Part shown: positions 1-4,826 of the stretch, piece by piece | How the letters are laid out: each line of letters begins with the position of its first letter | How positions within the stretch are numbered: the stretch's first letter is position 1 | Assembly: GCF_030525755.1 (NCBI RefSeq) | Contig: NZ_JAUNEC010000049.1 | Location: 3,619 to 12,825 of the forward strand | Origin: Alysiella sp. | Lineage (GTDB): Bacteria; Pseudomonadota; Gammaproteobacteria; Burkholderiales; Neisseriaceae | Direction: 5' to 3' | DNA length: 9,207 bases | Program-made: the position numbers and the translations under genes | Notes under the pieces: generated by a model | Seen by the model: the letters and a program-made list of their open reading frames with translations, nothing else | The model's database searches: none | Told to the model about the DNA's origin: nothing

Positions 1-2
1 AA

Positions 3-77
3 TACTGGCACGATAACGGTTTCTGTCCATATTTTGAAAGGCAACCTGAAAAATTTTTAAACACAGGAATATTATGA
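3..77 (+). CDS. 3' tail of an unidentified upstream gene (partial)
   Basis: From base 3 an open frame of 24 codons enters from the left edge and ends with TGA at 75-77. Its stop overlaps the prfH start codon (ATGA), a layout typical of translational coupling. The visible C-terminus ends in KFLNTGIL. I do not recognise it. In other bacteria prfH is often preceded by an RtcB-type RNA ligase gene, but this tail does not clearly look like an RtcB C-terminus, so that identity is only a contextual guess. A competing frame from base 1 stops with TAA at 58-60 after 19 codons (ending LKGNLKNF) and could be the true upstream gene instead. Both frames read through a degenerate uptake sequence at 39-50 (AGGCAACCTGAA). 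Confidence 0.35.
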   Translation, partial: YWHDNGFCPYFERQPEKFLNTGIL

Positions 78-685
78 TTTATTTACAATTATCCACAGGG
101 CAATCGCCAGCCGAATGCCAATTTTTCGCCAAACACGTTTTCCACAAAATTTGCCGCGAAGCCGCGCAACACGATTTATCCACCGAAATCATCAGCGAAA
201 CGCCCAGTAAATATGGTTTGTTGTCGGCGGTGCTGGCGGTTTCAGGCAGCCGTGCCGATGAATTTGCAGCGCGTTGGCTTGGCACGCTGCAATGGATTTG
301 TCCCAGTCCGTTTCGTCCACAGCATTTGCGTAAAAATTGGTTTGTGGCGGTGTCGCGGCTGCCTGAAATGCCCGCGCTGCCTGAAAACGATGAAATCCGC
401 TTTGAAACGTGCCGAGCGGGTGGCAAGGGCGGTCAGCACGTCAATAAAACGGAAAGTGCAGTACGCGCGGTGCATTTATCCACAGGTTTGTCGGTGCGCG
501 TGGAAAGTGAACGCAGCCAACACGCCAATAAAAAACGGGCGCGTGAATTGTTGGCATTCAAATTGGCGGAACATTTATCGCTGAAAAATCAAGATTATGC
601 CCAACACCAGCACAGTCAGCTTTATCAACTGGAACGCGGTAATGCGGTGCGTGTGTTTCGGGGTAAAAATTTTGTGGAAAAATAG
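74..685 (+). CDS. prfH: Peptide chain release factor homologue PrfH
   Basis: The 203-residue product is a class-I release-factor-like protein that should hydrolyse peptidyl-tRNA on the ribosome. The GGQ catalytic motif is at residues 119-121 inside GGKGGQHVNKTESAVRA. A basic stretch, SERSQHANKKRAREL, follows at about 145-159. The N-terminal part carries the PrfH-typical blocks MIYLQLS and WICPSPFRPQHLRKNWF (about 74-90), and the C-terminus ends in LERGNAVRVFRGKNF. At about 200 residues it is full length for PrfH and much shorter than RF1 or RF2. Work on RtcB2-PrfH pairs in other bacteria links PrfH to release from ribosomes cut in the 16S decoding centre by colicin E3-type nucleases, with RtcB2 resealing the RNA; that role here is inference. 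The start at 74 has AGGA at 65-68 and overlaps the stop of an upstream frame. ArfB-like factors share the GGQ block, but the N-terminal domain argues for PrfH. Confidence 0.93.
   Translation: MIYLQLSTGQSPAECQFFAKHVFHKICREAAQHDLSTEIISETPSKYGLLSAVLAVSGSRADEFAARWLGTLQWICPSPFRPQHLRKNWFVAVSRLPEMPALPENDEIRFETCRAGGKGGQHVNKTESAVRAVHLSTGLSVRVESERSQHANKKRARELLAFKLAEHLSLKNQDYAQHQHSQLYQLERGNAVRVFRGKNFVEK
356..385 (+). repeat. Tandem near-match uptake sequences inside prfH
   Basis: CGGCTGCCTGAA at 356-367 matches the 12-mer in 11 of 12 bases. GCGCTGCCTGAA at 374-385 keeps the 10-base core. They lie 18 bp apart in the same frame and encode the repeated Leu-Pro-Glu of RLPEMPALPEN, in the linker between the N-terminal domain and the GGQ domain. 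A third near-match in the opposite orientation is at 241-252 and encodes Ser-Gly-Ser-Arg. Confidence 0.75.
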
Positions 686-686
686 T

Positions 687-723
687 TTTTCAGGCAGCCA
701 TTTTTTGAAAAGCTGCCTGAAAA
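687..723 (+). terminator. Uptake-sequence inverted pair after prfH, possible terminator
   Basis: A perfect 12-bp stem pairs 687-698 (TTTTCAGGCAGC) with 712-723 (GCTGCCTGAAAA), with a 13-nt loop. It begins one base after the prfH stop. Each arm is a near-complete uptake sequence in opposite orientation. Inverted uptake-sequence pairs act as transcription terminators in Neisseria. Here no T-run follows the stem, so termination strength is uncertain. Confidence 0.5.
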
Positions 724-735
724 CAAGCGTTACAA

Positions 736-782
736 TATAGTCGTAGAAATGAAAATGCTGTACAAATCGACAATACCCACCG
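736..782 (+). repeat. One-ended remnant related to the 178-bp element at 7863-8040
   Basis: TATAGTCGTAGAAATGAAAA is followed by CTGTACAA and a CGA-containing tail. With a single 1-nt gap this aligns to the left end of the element at 7863 (TATGGTCGTAGAAGTAAAAA, then CAGTACAAGGCG). Similarity fades after about 782, and I see no matching right end nearby. An 11-bp direct repeat, TGTACAAATCG, occurs at 759-769 and 783-793. It is probably a decayed or truncated copy. Confidence 0.5.
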
Positions 783-904
783 TGTACAAATCGCACATAA
801 GGTGCTTTTTCAATGCTGCAACCATACCCTACACAAGTCATTTATTTTCATCATGTTTTCAATTTTCTTATCCCGCATTCGCGTTCTAATGGGTAAACGA
901 GTAG

Positions 905-910
905 TATAAT
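905..910 (+). promoter_or_regulatory. Candidate -10 box of an eda promoter
   Basis: A perfect TATAAT lies 66 bp before the eda start. No convincing -35 hexamer lies 16-18 bp upstream (the sequence around 881-888 is GCGTTCTA), so an activator or a weak promoter would be needed. The implied 5' leader, roughly 917-976, contains an exact uptake sequence at 933-944. Confidence 0.4.
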
Positions 911-932
911 GGGAAAAATCATCAAGTGTTTT

Positions 933-944
933 AGGCTGCCTGAA
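933..944 (+). repeat. Exact DNA uptake sequence (simDUS) in the eda leader
   Basis: AGGCTGCCTGAA, an exact 12 of 12 copy. It sits between the candidate eda -10 box and the eda start codon. Confidence 0.9.
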
Positions 945-976
945 ACTCTTCTTCACAATACACAACAAGAAAGACA

Positions 977-1606
977 ATGAACATGAATCCGCGCGATATT
1001 TTATCTGCCAGCCCCGTTATTCCCGTCATGGCAATTGACGATGTCTCTTGTGCGGTTGATTTGGCACACGCTCTGGTTGAGGGTGGCATTCACACATTGG
1101 AAATTACCTTACGTACAGAACATGGTATCAAAGCGATTGAACGCATCGCCCAAGAAGTAAAAGATGCGATTGTGGGTGCAGGTACGGTCATCAATGCCAC
1201 TCAATTACACGCTGTTGCCGATGCAGGCGCGGTGTTTGCCATCAGTCCAGGTTTGAATGTGCATTTGGTACAAGCAGCCGAAAAAAGCCACATACCCCTT
1301 ATTCCTGGCATTGCCACGCCCAGCGAATTAATGTTGGCTTTGGAATATGGTATCGACACTTGCAAACTGTTTCCTGCCGAAGTGGTAGGCGGAAAAGCCA
1401 TGCTCCACGCTTTGTACGGCCCTTTTCCTGATGTGAAATTTTGCCCCACAGGCGGCATCAGTTTAAACACTGCTCCCGATTATTTGAAATTGCCCAATGT
1501 TTTGTGTGTAGGCGGTTCTTGGCTTACCCCCAAAAAAGTGGTTGAGCAACGCGATTGGCAAACGATTACCCAATTGGCAGCAGAAGCAGCAGCTTTACGC
1601 ACATAG
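977..1606 (+). CDS. eda: KDPG/KHG aldolase, Entner-Doudoroff pathway
   Basis: The product is a class I aldolase that splits 2-keto-3-deoxy-6-phosphogluconate into pyruvate and glyceraldehyde 3-phosphate in the cytoplasm. At 209 residues it is close to the E. coli enzyme (about 213). The family blocks are in order: LEITLRT with the catalytic Glu at residue 42, GAGTV at 68-72, PGIATPSE at about 110-117, the Schiff-base lysine K130 in TCKLFPAE, and the phosphate-binding PTGGIS at about 157-162. Two starts are possible: ATG at 977 and ATG at 983. The purine-rich AAGAAAG at 967-973 is better spaced for 983, which would drop only two residues. Its usual partner edd is not adjacent, and the neighbours prfH and grpE are unrelated, so it is probably transcribed alone. 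Confidence 0.96.
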   Translation: MNMNPRDILSASPVIPVMAIDDVSCAVDLAHALVEGGIHTLEITLRTEHGIKAIERIAQEVKDAIVGAGTVINATQLHAVADAGAVFAISPGLNVHLVQAAEKSHIPLIPGIATPSELMLALEYGIDTCKLFPAEVVGGKAMLHALYGPFPDVKFCPTGGISLNTAPDYLKLPNVLCVGGSWLTPKKVVEQRDWQTITQLAAEAAALRT

Positions 1607-1671
1607 CGGTAAAAATACCAAAAAAATACAAGCCCGAAACCTTTGCAAACCCACTTTCAAACTGACATAGA

Positions 1672-1690
1672 GGCGGATCTCATATCCGTC
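1672..1690. repeat. Small hairpin, first of three palindromes after eda
   Basis: CGGAT at 1674-1678 pairs with ATCCG at 1684-1688 around a 5-nt loop. The stem can be extended by one G-T and one G-C pair. It resembles a degenerate version of the hairpin at 1812-1834, which also has a 5-nt loop. Confidence 0.45.
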
Positions 1691-1718
1691 CCTTTTCAAT
1701 TTATTAATATAATGAACC

Positions 1719-1772
1719 AAATGGGACAATGTGTAGGGTGCAACTTGTTGCACCCTACACATTGTCCCATTT
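1719..1772. repeat. Perfect long palindrome with 25-bp arms and a 4-nt loop
   Basis: Arms 1719-1743 and 1748-1772 are exact reverse complements, separated only by CTTG. The left arm starts AAATGGGACAATG and ends GGGTGCAA. It stands between the convergent genes eda and grpE. On + the stem runs into TTTTT (1769-1773), so it could terminate eda. Arms this long and perfect are unusual for a simple terminator and suggest a dispersed palindromic repeat. The right arm shares ACCCTACACA with 826-835. Confidence 0.85.
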
Positions 1773-1811
1773 TTAAATGAATTACCTATAAAAATTCCTG
1801 CAAGCTTAAAC

Positions 1812-1834
1812 GGGGCAGATATGAAATCTGCCCC
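1812..1834. repeat. Palindrome with 9-bp arms
   Basis: GGGGCAGAT at 1812-1820 pairs perfectly with ATCTGCCCC at 1826-1834 around a 5-nt loop (ATGAA). It completes the trio of hairpins in the 324-bp spacer between eda (stop 1606) and grpE (stop 1931). Apart from these and the grpE terminator hairpin, I see no gene in that spacer. Confidence 0.7.
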
Positions 1835-1885
1835 TACGAACTGCGTTTTACAAACGTTTCAGCCCATTCAAATGTGGATAAACCT

Positions 1886-1919
1886 AAAAAATCATGCTGT
1901 TTCAGGCAGCCTAAAACAG
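1886..1919 (-). terminator. grpE terminator built on an exact uptake sequence
   Basis: Read on the minus strand, CTGTTTTAGGC and GCCTGAAACAG (1919-1897) form a near-perfect stem around one central base, followed five bases later by TTTTTT (1891-1886). The stem contains an exact uptake sequence in minus orientation at 1901-1912. It lies 12 bp past the grpE stop. One copy of this dialect can fold alone because AGGCTGCCT is an imperfect palindrome. Confidence 0.5.
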
Positions 1920-1930
1920 GGAAAATATCT

Positions 1931-2473
1931 TCAACCAATTGATTCTTCTGATTTTGCTACTGTAACCATAGCAGGGCGCAACACACGTTCGTGCAAGGTA
2001 TAACCTTTTTTCATCACACCCACAATCGCCCCTGCTGGTACATCAGTAACATCAATTTCATTCATGGCTTGATGATGATGAGGGTCAAGTTTATCGCCTT
2101 TTTGTGCCACAATTTCTTTGATTTGCACATTATCAAAAGCCTTGTTCAACTCATTCAAAGTCATGCTCACACCCATTTTCAGCGCATCAAAATTGCCACT
2201 TTGGTCGAGCAATGCCATTTCCAAATAATCTTTAATGACCAGCATTTCGCCTGCAAATTTTTGCATGGCAAATTTGTGTGCTGCCTGAATTTCATCTTGA
2301 AAACGGCGACGCAGATTTTGTTCATTTGCCAAAGCGCGCAGTTGCTCATCTTTGACCATGCCTTCCAACTCAGCAATACGTTCTTGCAATTCTTCATAGG
2401 TGGGCGGCGTTTGTGCTTCATTGTCCAGTACTTCTGGGTTTTCATTTTCGGGGTTTTGATTTGCTTCGCTCAT
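1931..2473 (-). CDS. grpE: GrpE, nucleotide-exchange factor of DnaK
   Basis: GrpE releases ADP from DnaK in the DnaK-DnaJ-GrpE chaperone cycle in the cytoplasm. The 180-residue product has an acidic, disordered N-terminus (about 1-24), then a long heptad-patterned helix typical of the dimer coiled coil (about 25-90). The C-terminal beta domain carries the family signature: LDPHHHQAMNEI at about 129-140, then GAIVGVMKKGYTLHERVLRP at about 148-167, and AMVTVAKS. I chose ATG at 2473 because AAAGGA sits just upstream on the minus strand. An in-frame upstream start at 2512 lacks such a site and adds residues unlike GrpE. dnaK and dnaJ are not in the window. A hairpin separates it from dppC and a possible heat-shock promoter precedes it, so it is probably an independent unit. 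Confidence 0.96.
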   Translation of the reverse strand: MSEANQNPENENPEVLDNEAQTPPTYEELQERIAELEGMVKDEQLRALANEQNLRRRFQDEIQAAHKFAMQKFAGEMLVIKDYLEMALLDQSGNFDALKMGVSMTLNELNKAFDNVQIKEIVAQKGDKLDPHHHQAMNEIDVTDVPAGAIVGVMKKGYTLHERVLRPAMVTVAKSEESIG

Positions 2474-2520
2474 TGTGTTTCCTTTGCGAAATGGATTGGA
2501 AAATTTCATCATGCACTTCC

Positions 2521-2548
2521 AAATAAGGGCGAAATGGGATTTTTCAAG
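2521..2548 (-). promoter_or_regulatory. Candidate heat-shock (RpoH) promoter of grpE
   Basis: On the minus strand CTTGAAA (2548-2542) is followed after 12 nt by CCCTTATTT (2529-2521). The -35 equals the RpoH consensus, and the -10 matches CCCCATTTA only partly. Position and gene function fit heat-shock control: the start codon is about 48 nt downstream. The -35 overlaps the base of the uptake-sequence hairpin at 2547-2590. Confidence 0.45.
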
Positions 2549-2590
2549 TTTCAGGCAGCCTGATGTGCTACAAGTTAGCTGCCTGAAACT
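2547..2590 (-). terminator. Uptake-sequence inverted pair between dppC and grpE
   Basis: A perfect 13-bp stem pairs 2547-2559 (AGTTTCAGGCAGC) with 2578-2590 (GCTGCCTGAAACT), with an 18-nt loop. One side contains an exact uptake sequence in minus orientation (2550-2561), the other the 10-base core (2578-2587). It lies 12 bp past the dppC stop and should end the dpp transcript, although only a short, interrupted T-run follows on the minus strand. Confidence 0.55.
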
Positions 2591-2601
2591 GAGAACCTGT
2601 A

Positions 2602-3513
2602 TTACGAAACCTGTTTCAATTTTGGGTCAAGCGCATCGCGCAAGCCATCGCCCGTTAAATTGACCGCCAATGCCGACAGGAAAATCGCCGTACCAGGGAA
2701 AATCGCCAGCCACACATTGCTTTGAATGTATTGGCGTGCCGTACCCAACATCGCGCCCCATTCCGCATCGGGTGGTTGCACCCCAAATCCCAAAAAGCCA
2801 ATCGCGCCCGCTTCCAAAATCGCGGCAGAAAAAATCATCGTGGCTTGCACAATCAGGGGCGCAAGGCAATTTGGCAACACGGTAATGAACAGCAATCGCG
2901 GTGTCCCTGCCCCCATCACACGGGCGGCGGTAACGTAGTCGCGTTGCAATTCCACCATGGCGGTGGCGCGTGTTAAGCGGATAAAGGGCGGCAAACACAC
3001 CAGCGCAATCGTGATGATGGTGTTGGTCATGCTCGGGCCCAAGATTGCCGCGATGATAATCGCCAACAACAAACTGGGATAAGACATCAAAATGTCATTG
3101 ACCAACATCACGGCTTTACCCCAACGTTTCGCCCAAAACGCGGCAGACAAACCCAAACTGATGCCGCCCAACATGGACAAAATGGTCGCACACAAACCGA
3201 TAAACAGCGAATAACGCGCACCGTATAACAAACGCGATAAGGTGTCGCGCCCTGCATCGTCTGTGCCAAATGGAAAGGCTTTGTTGCCACCTTCCATAAA
3301 CATGGGGGGTAATTGCTCTTTGCCTGTGAACAATTCATAGGGGTCGTGCGGAGCAATGATGGGCGCAGCCAACGCCAAAACAATCATCGCCACCAACACC
3401 ATCAAACCCAACACCGCGCCTTTGTTGGCACAAAATGTGCGGTAAAACAGTTGCCATTGTGTAGGCGGTTTGGGGCGTTGGATTGTGGAAACCGTTGCTT
3501 GGTTTGTGCTCAT
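2602..3513 (-). CDS. dppC: Dipeptide/oligopeptide ABC transporter permease DppC
   Basis: This is one of two inner-membrane subunits forming the channel of a peptide importer. The 303-residue length matches DppC (about 300). After a hydrophilic N-terminus comes a first membrane helix (about 33-53). The family block FGTDDAGRDTLSRLLYGARY is at about 82-101, further helices follow, and an EAA-type cytoplasmic loop (about 193-215, YVTAARVMGAG ... VLPN) should contact the ATPases. The C-terminal GDGLRDALDPKL is typical of DppC/OppC. The start at 3513 has AAAGGA well placed on the minus strand. It lies 155 bp beyond dppB. OppC, GsiD and DdpC are close relatives, so the family is firm but the exact substrate is not. 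Confidence 0.9.
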   Translation of the reverse strand: MSTNQATVSTIQRPKPPTQWQLFYRTFCANKGAVLGLMVLVAMIVLALAAPIIAPHDPYELFTGKEQLPPMFMEGGNKAFPFGTDDAGRDTLSRLLYGARYSLFIGLCATILSMLGGISLGLSAAFWAKRWGKAVMLVNDILMSYPSLLLAIIIAAILGPSMTNTIITIALVCLPPFIRLTRATAMVELQRDYVTAARVMGAGTPRLLFITVLPNCLAPLIVQATMIFSAAILEAGAIGFLGFGVQPPDAEWGAMLGTARQYIQSNVWLAIFPGTAIFLSALAVNLTGDGLRDALDPKLKQVS

Positions 3514-3548
3514 GTTTTTTCCTTTAAATTTTTTGAATTTTATTGCGC

Positions 3549-3560
3549 AGGCTGCCTGAA
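3549..3560 (+). repeat. Exact DNA uptake sequence in the dppB-dppC gap
   Basis: AGGCTGCCTGAA, exact 12 of 12. It is the left member of a same-orientation pair 79 bp apart that brackets the hairpin at 3571-3591. Confidence 0.9.
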
Positions 3561-3570
3561 CTTCTTTACT

Positions 3571-3591
3571 CCCTCTCCCTTTGGGAGAGGG
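3571..3591. repeat. Perfect 9-bp hairpin in the dppB-dppC gap
   Basis: CCCTCTCCC (3571-3579) pairs with GGGAGAGGG (3583-3591) around TTT. Similar CCCTCTCC palindromes occur as dispersed repeats in many proteobacteria. No T-run follows on the minus strand, so it is more likely an RNA-stabilising structure at the dppB 3' end or a repeat than a terminator. Confidence 0.7.
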
Positions 3592-3627
3592 GATAAGATT
3601 TATGGTACATCAAAAATTTTGTTTTGC

Positions 3628-3639
3628 AGGCTGCCTGAA
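3628..3639 (+). repeat. Exact DNA uptake sequence near the dppB 3' end
   Basis: AGGCTGCCTGAA, exact 12 of 12, about 30 bp past the dppB stop on the opposite reading strand. It has the same orientation as the copy at 3549. Confidence 0.9.
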
Positions 3640-3668
3640 ACGAAGTTCAGCGTAGCTAAAATATTTTT

Positions 3669-4682
3669 TTACGAATGACGAATACGCGGATTAATCAATC
3701 CATACAAAATGTCCACACACAAACTCACCAACATCAGCGCGGTTGCCACCAGCAAAATGCCGTTTTGAACAATCGGATAATCGCGGTTATGGAAACCGTC
3801 CAGCAGCCAGTTGCCGACACCCGGCCAACTGAAAATGGTTTCGGTCAAAATCGCGCCCGCCAGCAACATTGCCATCTGCAAGCCAATTACCGTTACCACC
3901 GTAATCATCGCGTTACGCAAAACGTGTACCAAAATAATCCGCATGGGCGACAAACCTTTGGCTTTTGCCGTACGCACATAATCTTCGCCCAACACTTCCA
4001 AAAACGCTGAACGTGTCATACGCGCAATCATCGCCAAAGGAATGGTAGAAAGCGCAATGGACGGCAACACAAAATGTTTCAAAACATCAATAAACGCACC
4101 TTGTTGATTGCTGGTTAATGAGCCAAGCAGCCACGAACCGTAAAGCGGTTTCACGTCCAAAAATTGAAAAACGCTAATCACGCCCGATACAGGCAGCCAG
4201 CCCAAATAATGTGCAAAAAAGCCCGTTAAAATGGGGCCCAGCAAATAAATGGGCATGGAATAACCTGCCAATGCGCCACTCATCAGCGTGTAATCCAGCC
4301 AAGAGCCGCGTTTTAAGGCAGCCGTGATGCCCAATGCCACCCCCAAAATGGTGGCAATGACCATGGCACACAAAGCCAGCTCCAAAGTTGGCACAAAATG
4401 CGATAAAAAGTCGTCCAACACGGGCGTACGGTCGCGGAACGATGTGCCAAAATTGCCGCTAAAAATGTCTTTTAAATAATTGAAATATTGTATGGGCAAG
4501 GGTTGGTCTAGCCCCAAACGTTTCATGGCGGCAGCGTGAACGGCTGGGTCTACCGCTTTTTCGCCCATCATGATTTCCACCACATCGCCTGGAACAAGGC
4601 GAATCAGCGTGAATGTGGACAGGGTCAATCCCAAATACACGGGAATCAAAATCAGAATGCGTTTGATAATAAAGGAAAACAT
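3669..4682 (-). CDS. dppB: Dipeptide/oligopeptide ABC transporter permease DppB
   Basis: This is the partner channel subunit of DppC. The 337-residue length matches DppB (about 339). The N-terminus MFSFIIKRILILIPVYLGLT is the usual first membrane helix, followed by TFTLIRLVPGDVV. A large periplasmic segment comes next (about 40-95), then five more helices. The EAA loop is at about 235-257 (YVRTAKAKGLSPMRI ... HVLRN), and the family block ETIFSWPGVGNWLLDG is at about 281-296. I chose ATG at 4682; the frame stays open to 4820, but that extension runs through a terminator hairpin and an uptake sequence and has no DppB-like content. The ribosome site is weak (GAG about 5 nt upstream). A terminator separates it from dppA, so its level is probably below that of the binding protein. 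Confidence 0.92.
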   Translation of the reverse strand: MFSFIIKRILILIPVYLGLTLSTFTLIRLVPGDVVEIMMGEKAVDPAVHAAAMKRLGLDQPLPIQYFNYLKDIFSGNFGTSFRDRTPVLDDFLSHFVPTLELALCAMVIATILGVALGITAALKRGSWLDYTLMSGALAGYSMPIYLLGPILTGFFAHYLGWLPVSGVISVFQFLDVKPLYGSWLLGSLTSNQQGAFIDVLKHFVLPSIALSTIPLAMIARMTRSAFLEVLGEDYVRTAKAKGLSPMRIILVHVLRNAMITVVTVIGLQMAMLLAGAILTETIFSWPGVGNWLLDGFHNRDYPIVQNGILLVATALMLVSLCVDILYGLINPRIRHS

Positions 4683-4729
4683 GGTTGGCTCGCGTTCTTG
4701 TTTTTTGTTTTTAGATTGGGGGGATTGGG

Positions 4730-4748
4730 TTTTCAGGCTGCCTGAAAA
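4730..4748. repeat. Palindromic double uptake sequence upstream of dppB
   Basis: TTTTCAGGCTGCCTGAAAA is a perfect palindrome around T4739. It contains an exact AGGCTGCCTGAA on + (4735-4746). On the minus strand it also contains AGGCAGCCTGAA (4743-4732), the Kingella-type dialect. It lies directly downstream of the dppA terminator on the minus strand. Confidence 0.85.
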
Positions 4749-4760
4749 CGGCTCAACATC

Positions 4761-4797
4761 AAAAAACCACCGCCGCAATCCCAAAGCGGCGGCGGTT
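4761..4797 (-). terminator. Intrinsic terminator between dppA and dppB
   Basis: Read on the minus strand, a GC-rich stem forms from AACC.GCCGCCGC-type arms: 4786-4792 pairs with 4770-4776, and the outer four pairs are 4794-4797 with 4765-4768, with one mismatch between them. The loop is 9 nt. TTTTTT (4766-4761) follows at the base of the stem. This is a textbook Rho-independent signal 30 bp after the dppA stop. Confidence 0.78.
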
Positions 4798-4826
4798 GTC
4801 ATTTTAGCATGGGGTGGCAAGCAACA

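Noticed and set aside
575..841. An 88-codon minus-strand frame over the prfH end and its spacer
   Set aside because: It crosses the uptake-sequence hairpin and the element remnant and resembles no known protein.
1821..2003. A 60-codon frame on + in the eda-grpE spacer
   Set aside because: It starts inside the loop of a palindrome, runs through the grpE terminator and into grpE antisense, with no convincing ribosome site.
1991..2563. A 190-codon open frame on + across grpE
   Set aside because: It is antisense to a clear GrpE, is rich in Phe, Cys and His as expected for a shadow frame, and has no recognisable domain.
4683..4820. N-terminal extension of DppB to 4820
   Set aside because: It would translate through the dppA terminator and a palindromic uptake sequence; DppB proteins begin at the MFSFIIKR position.
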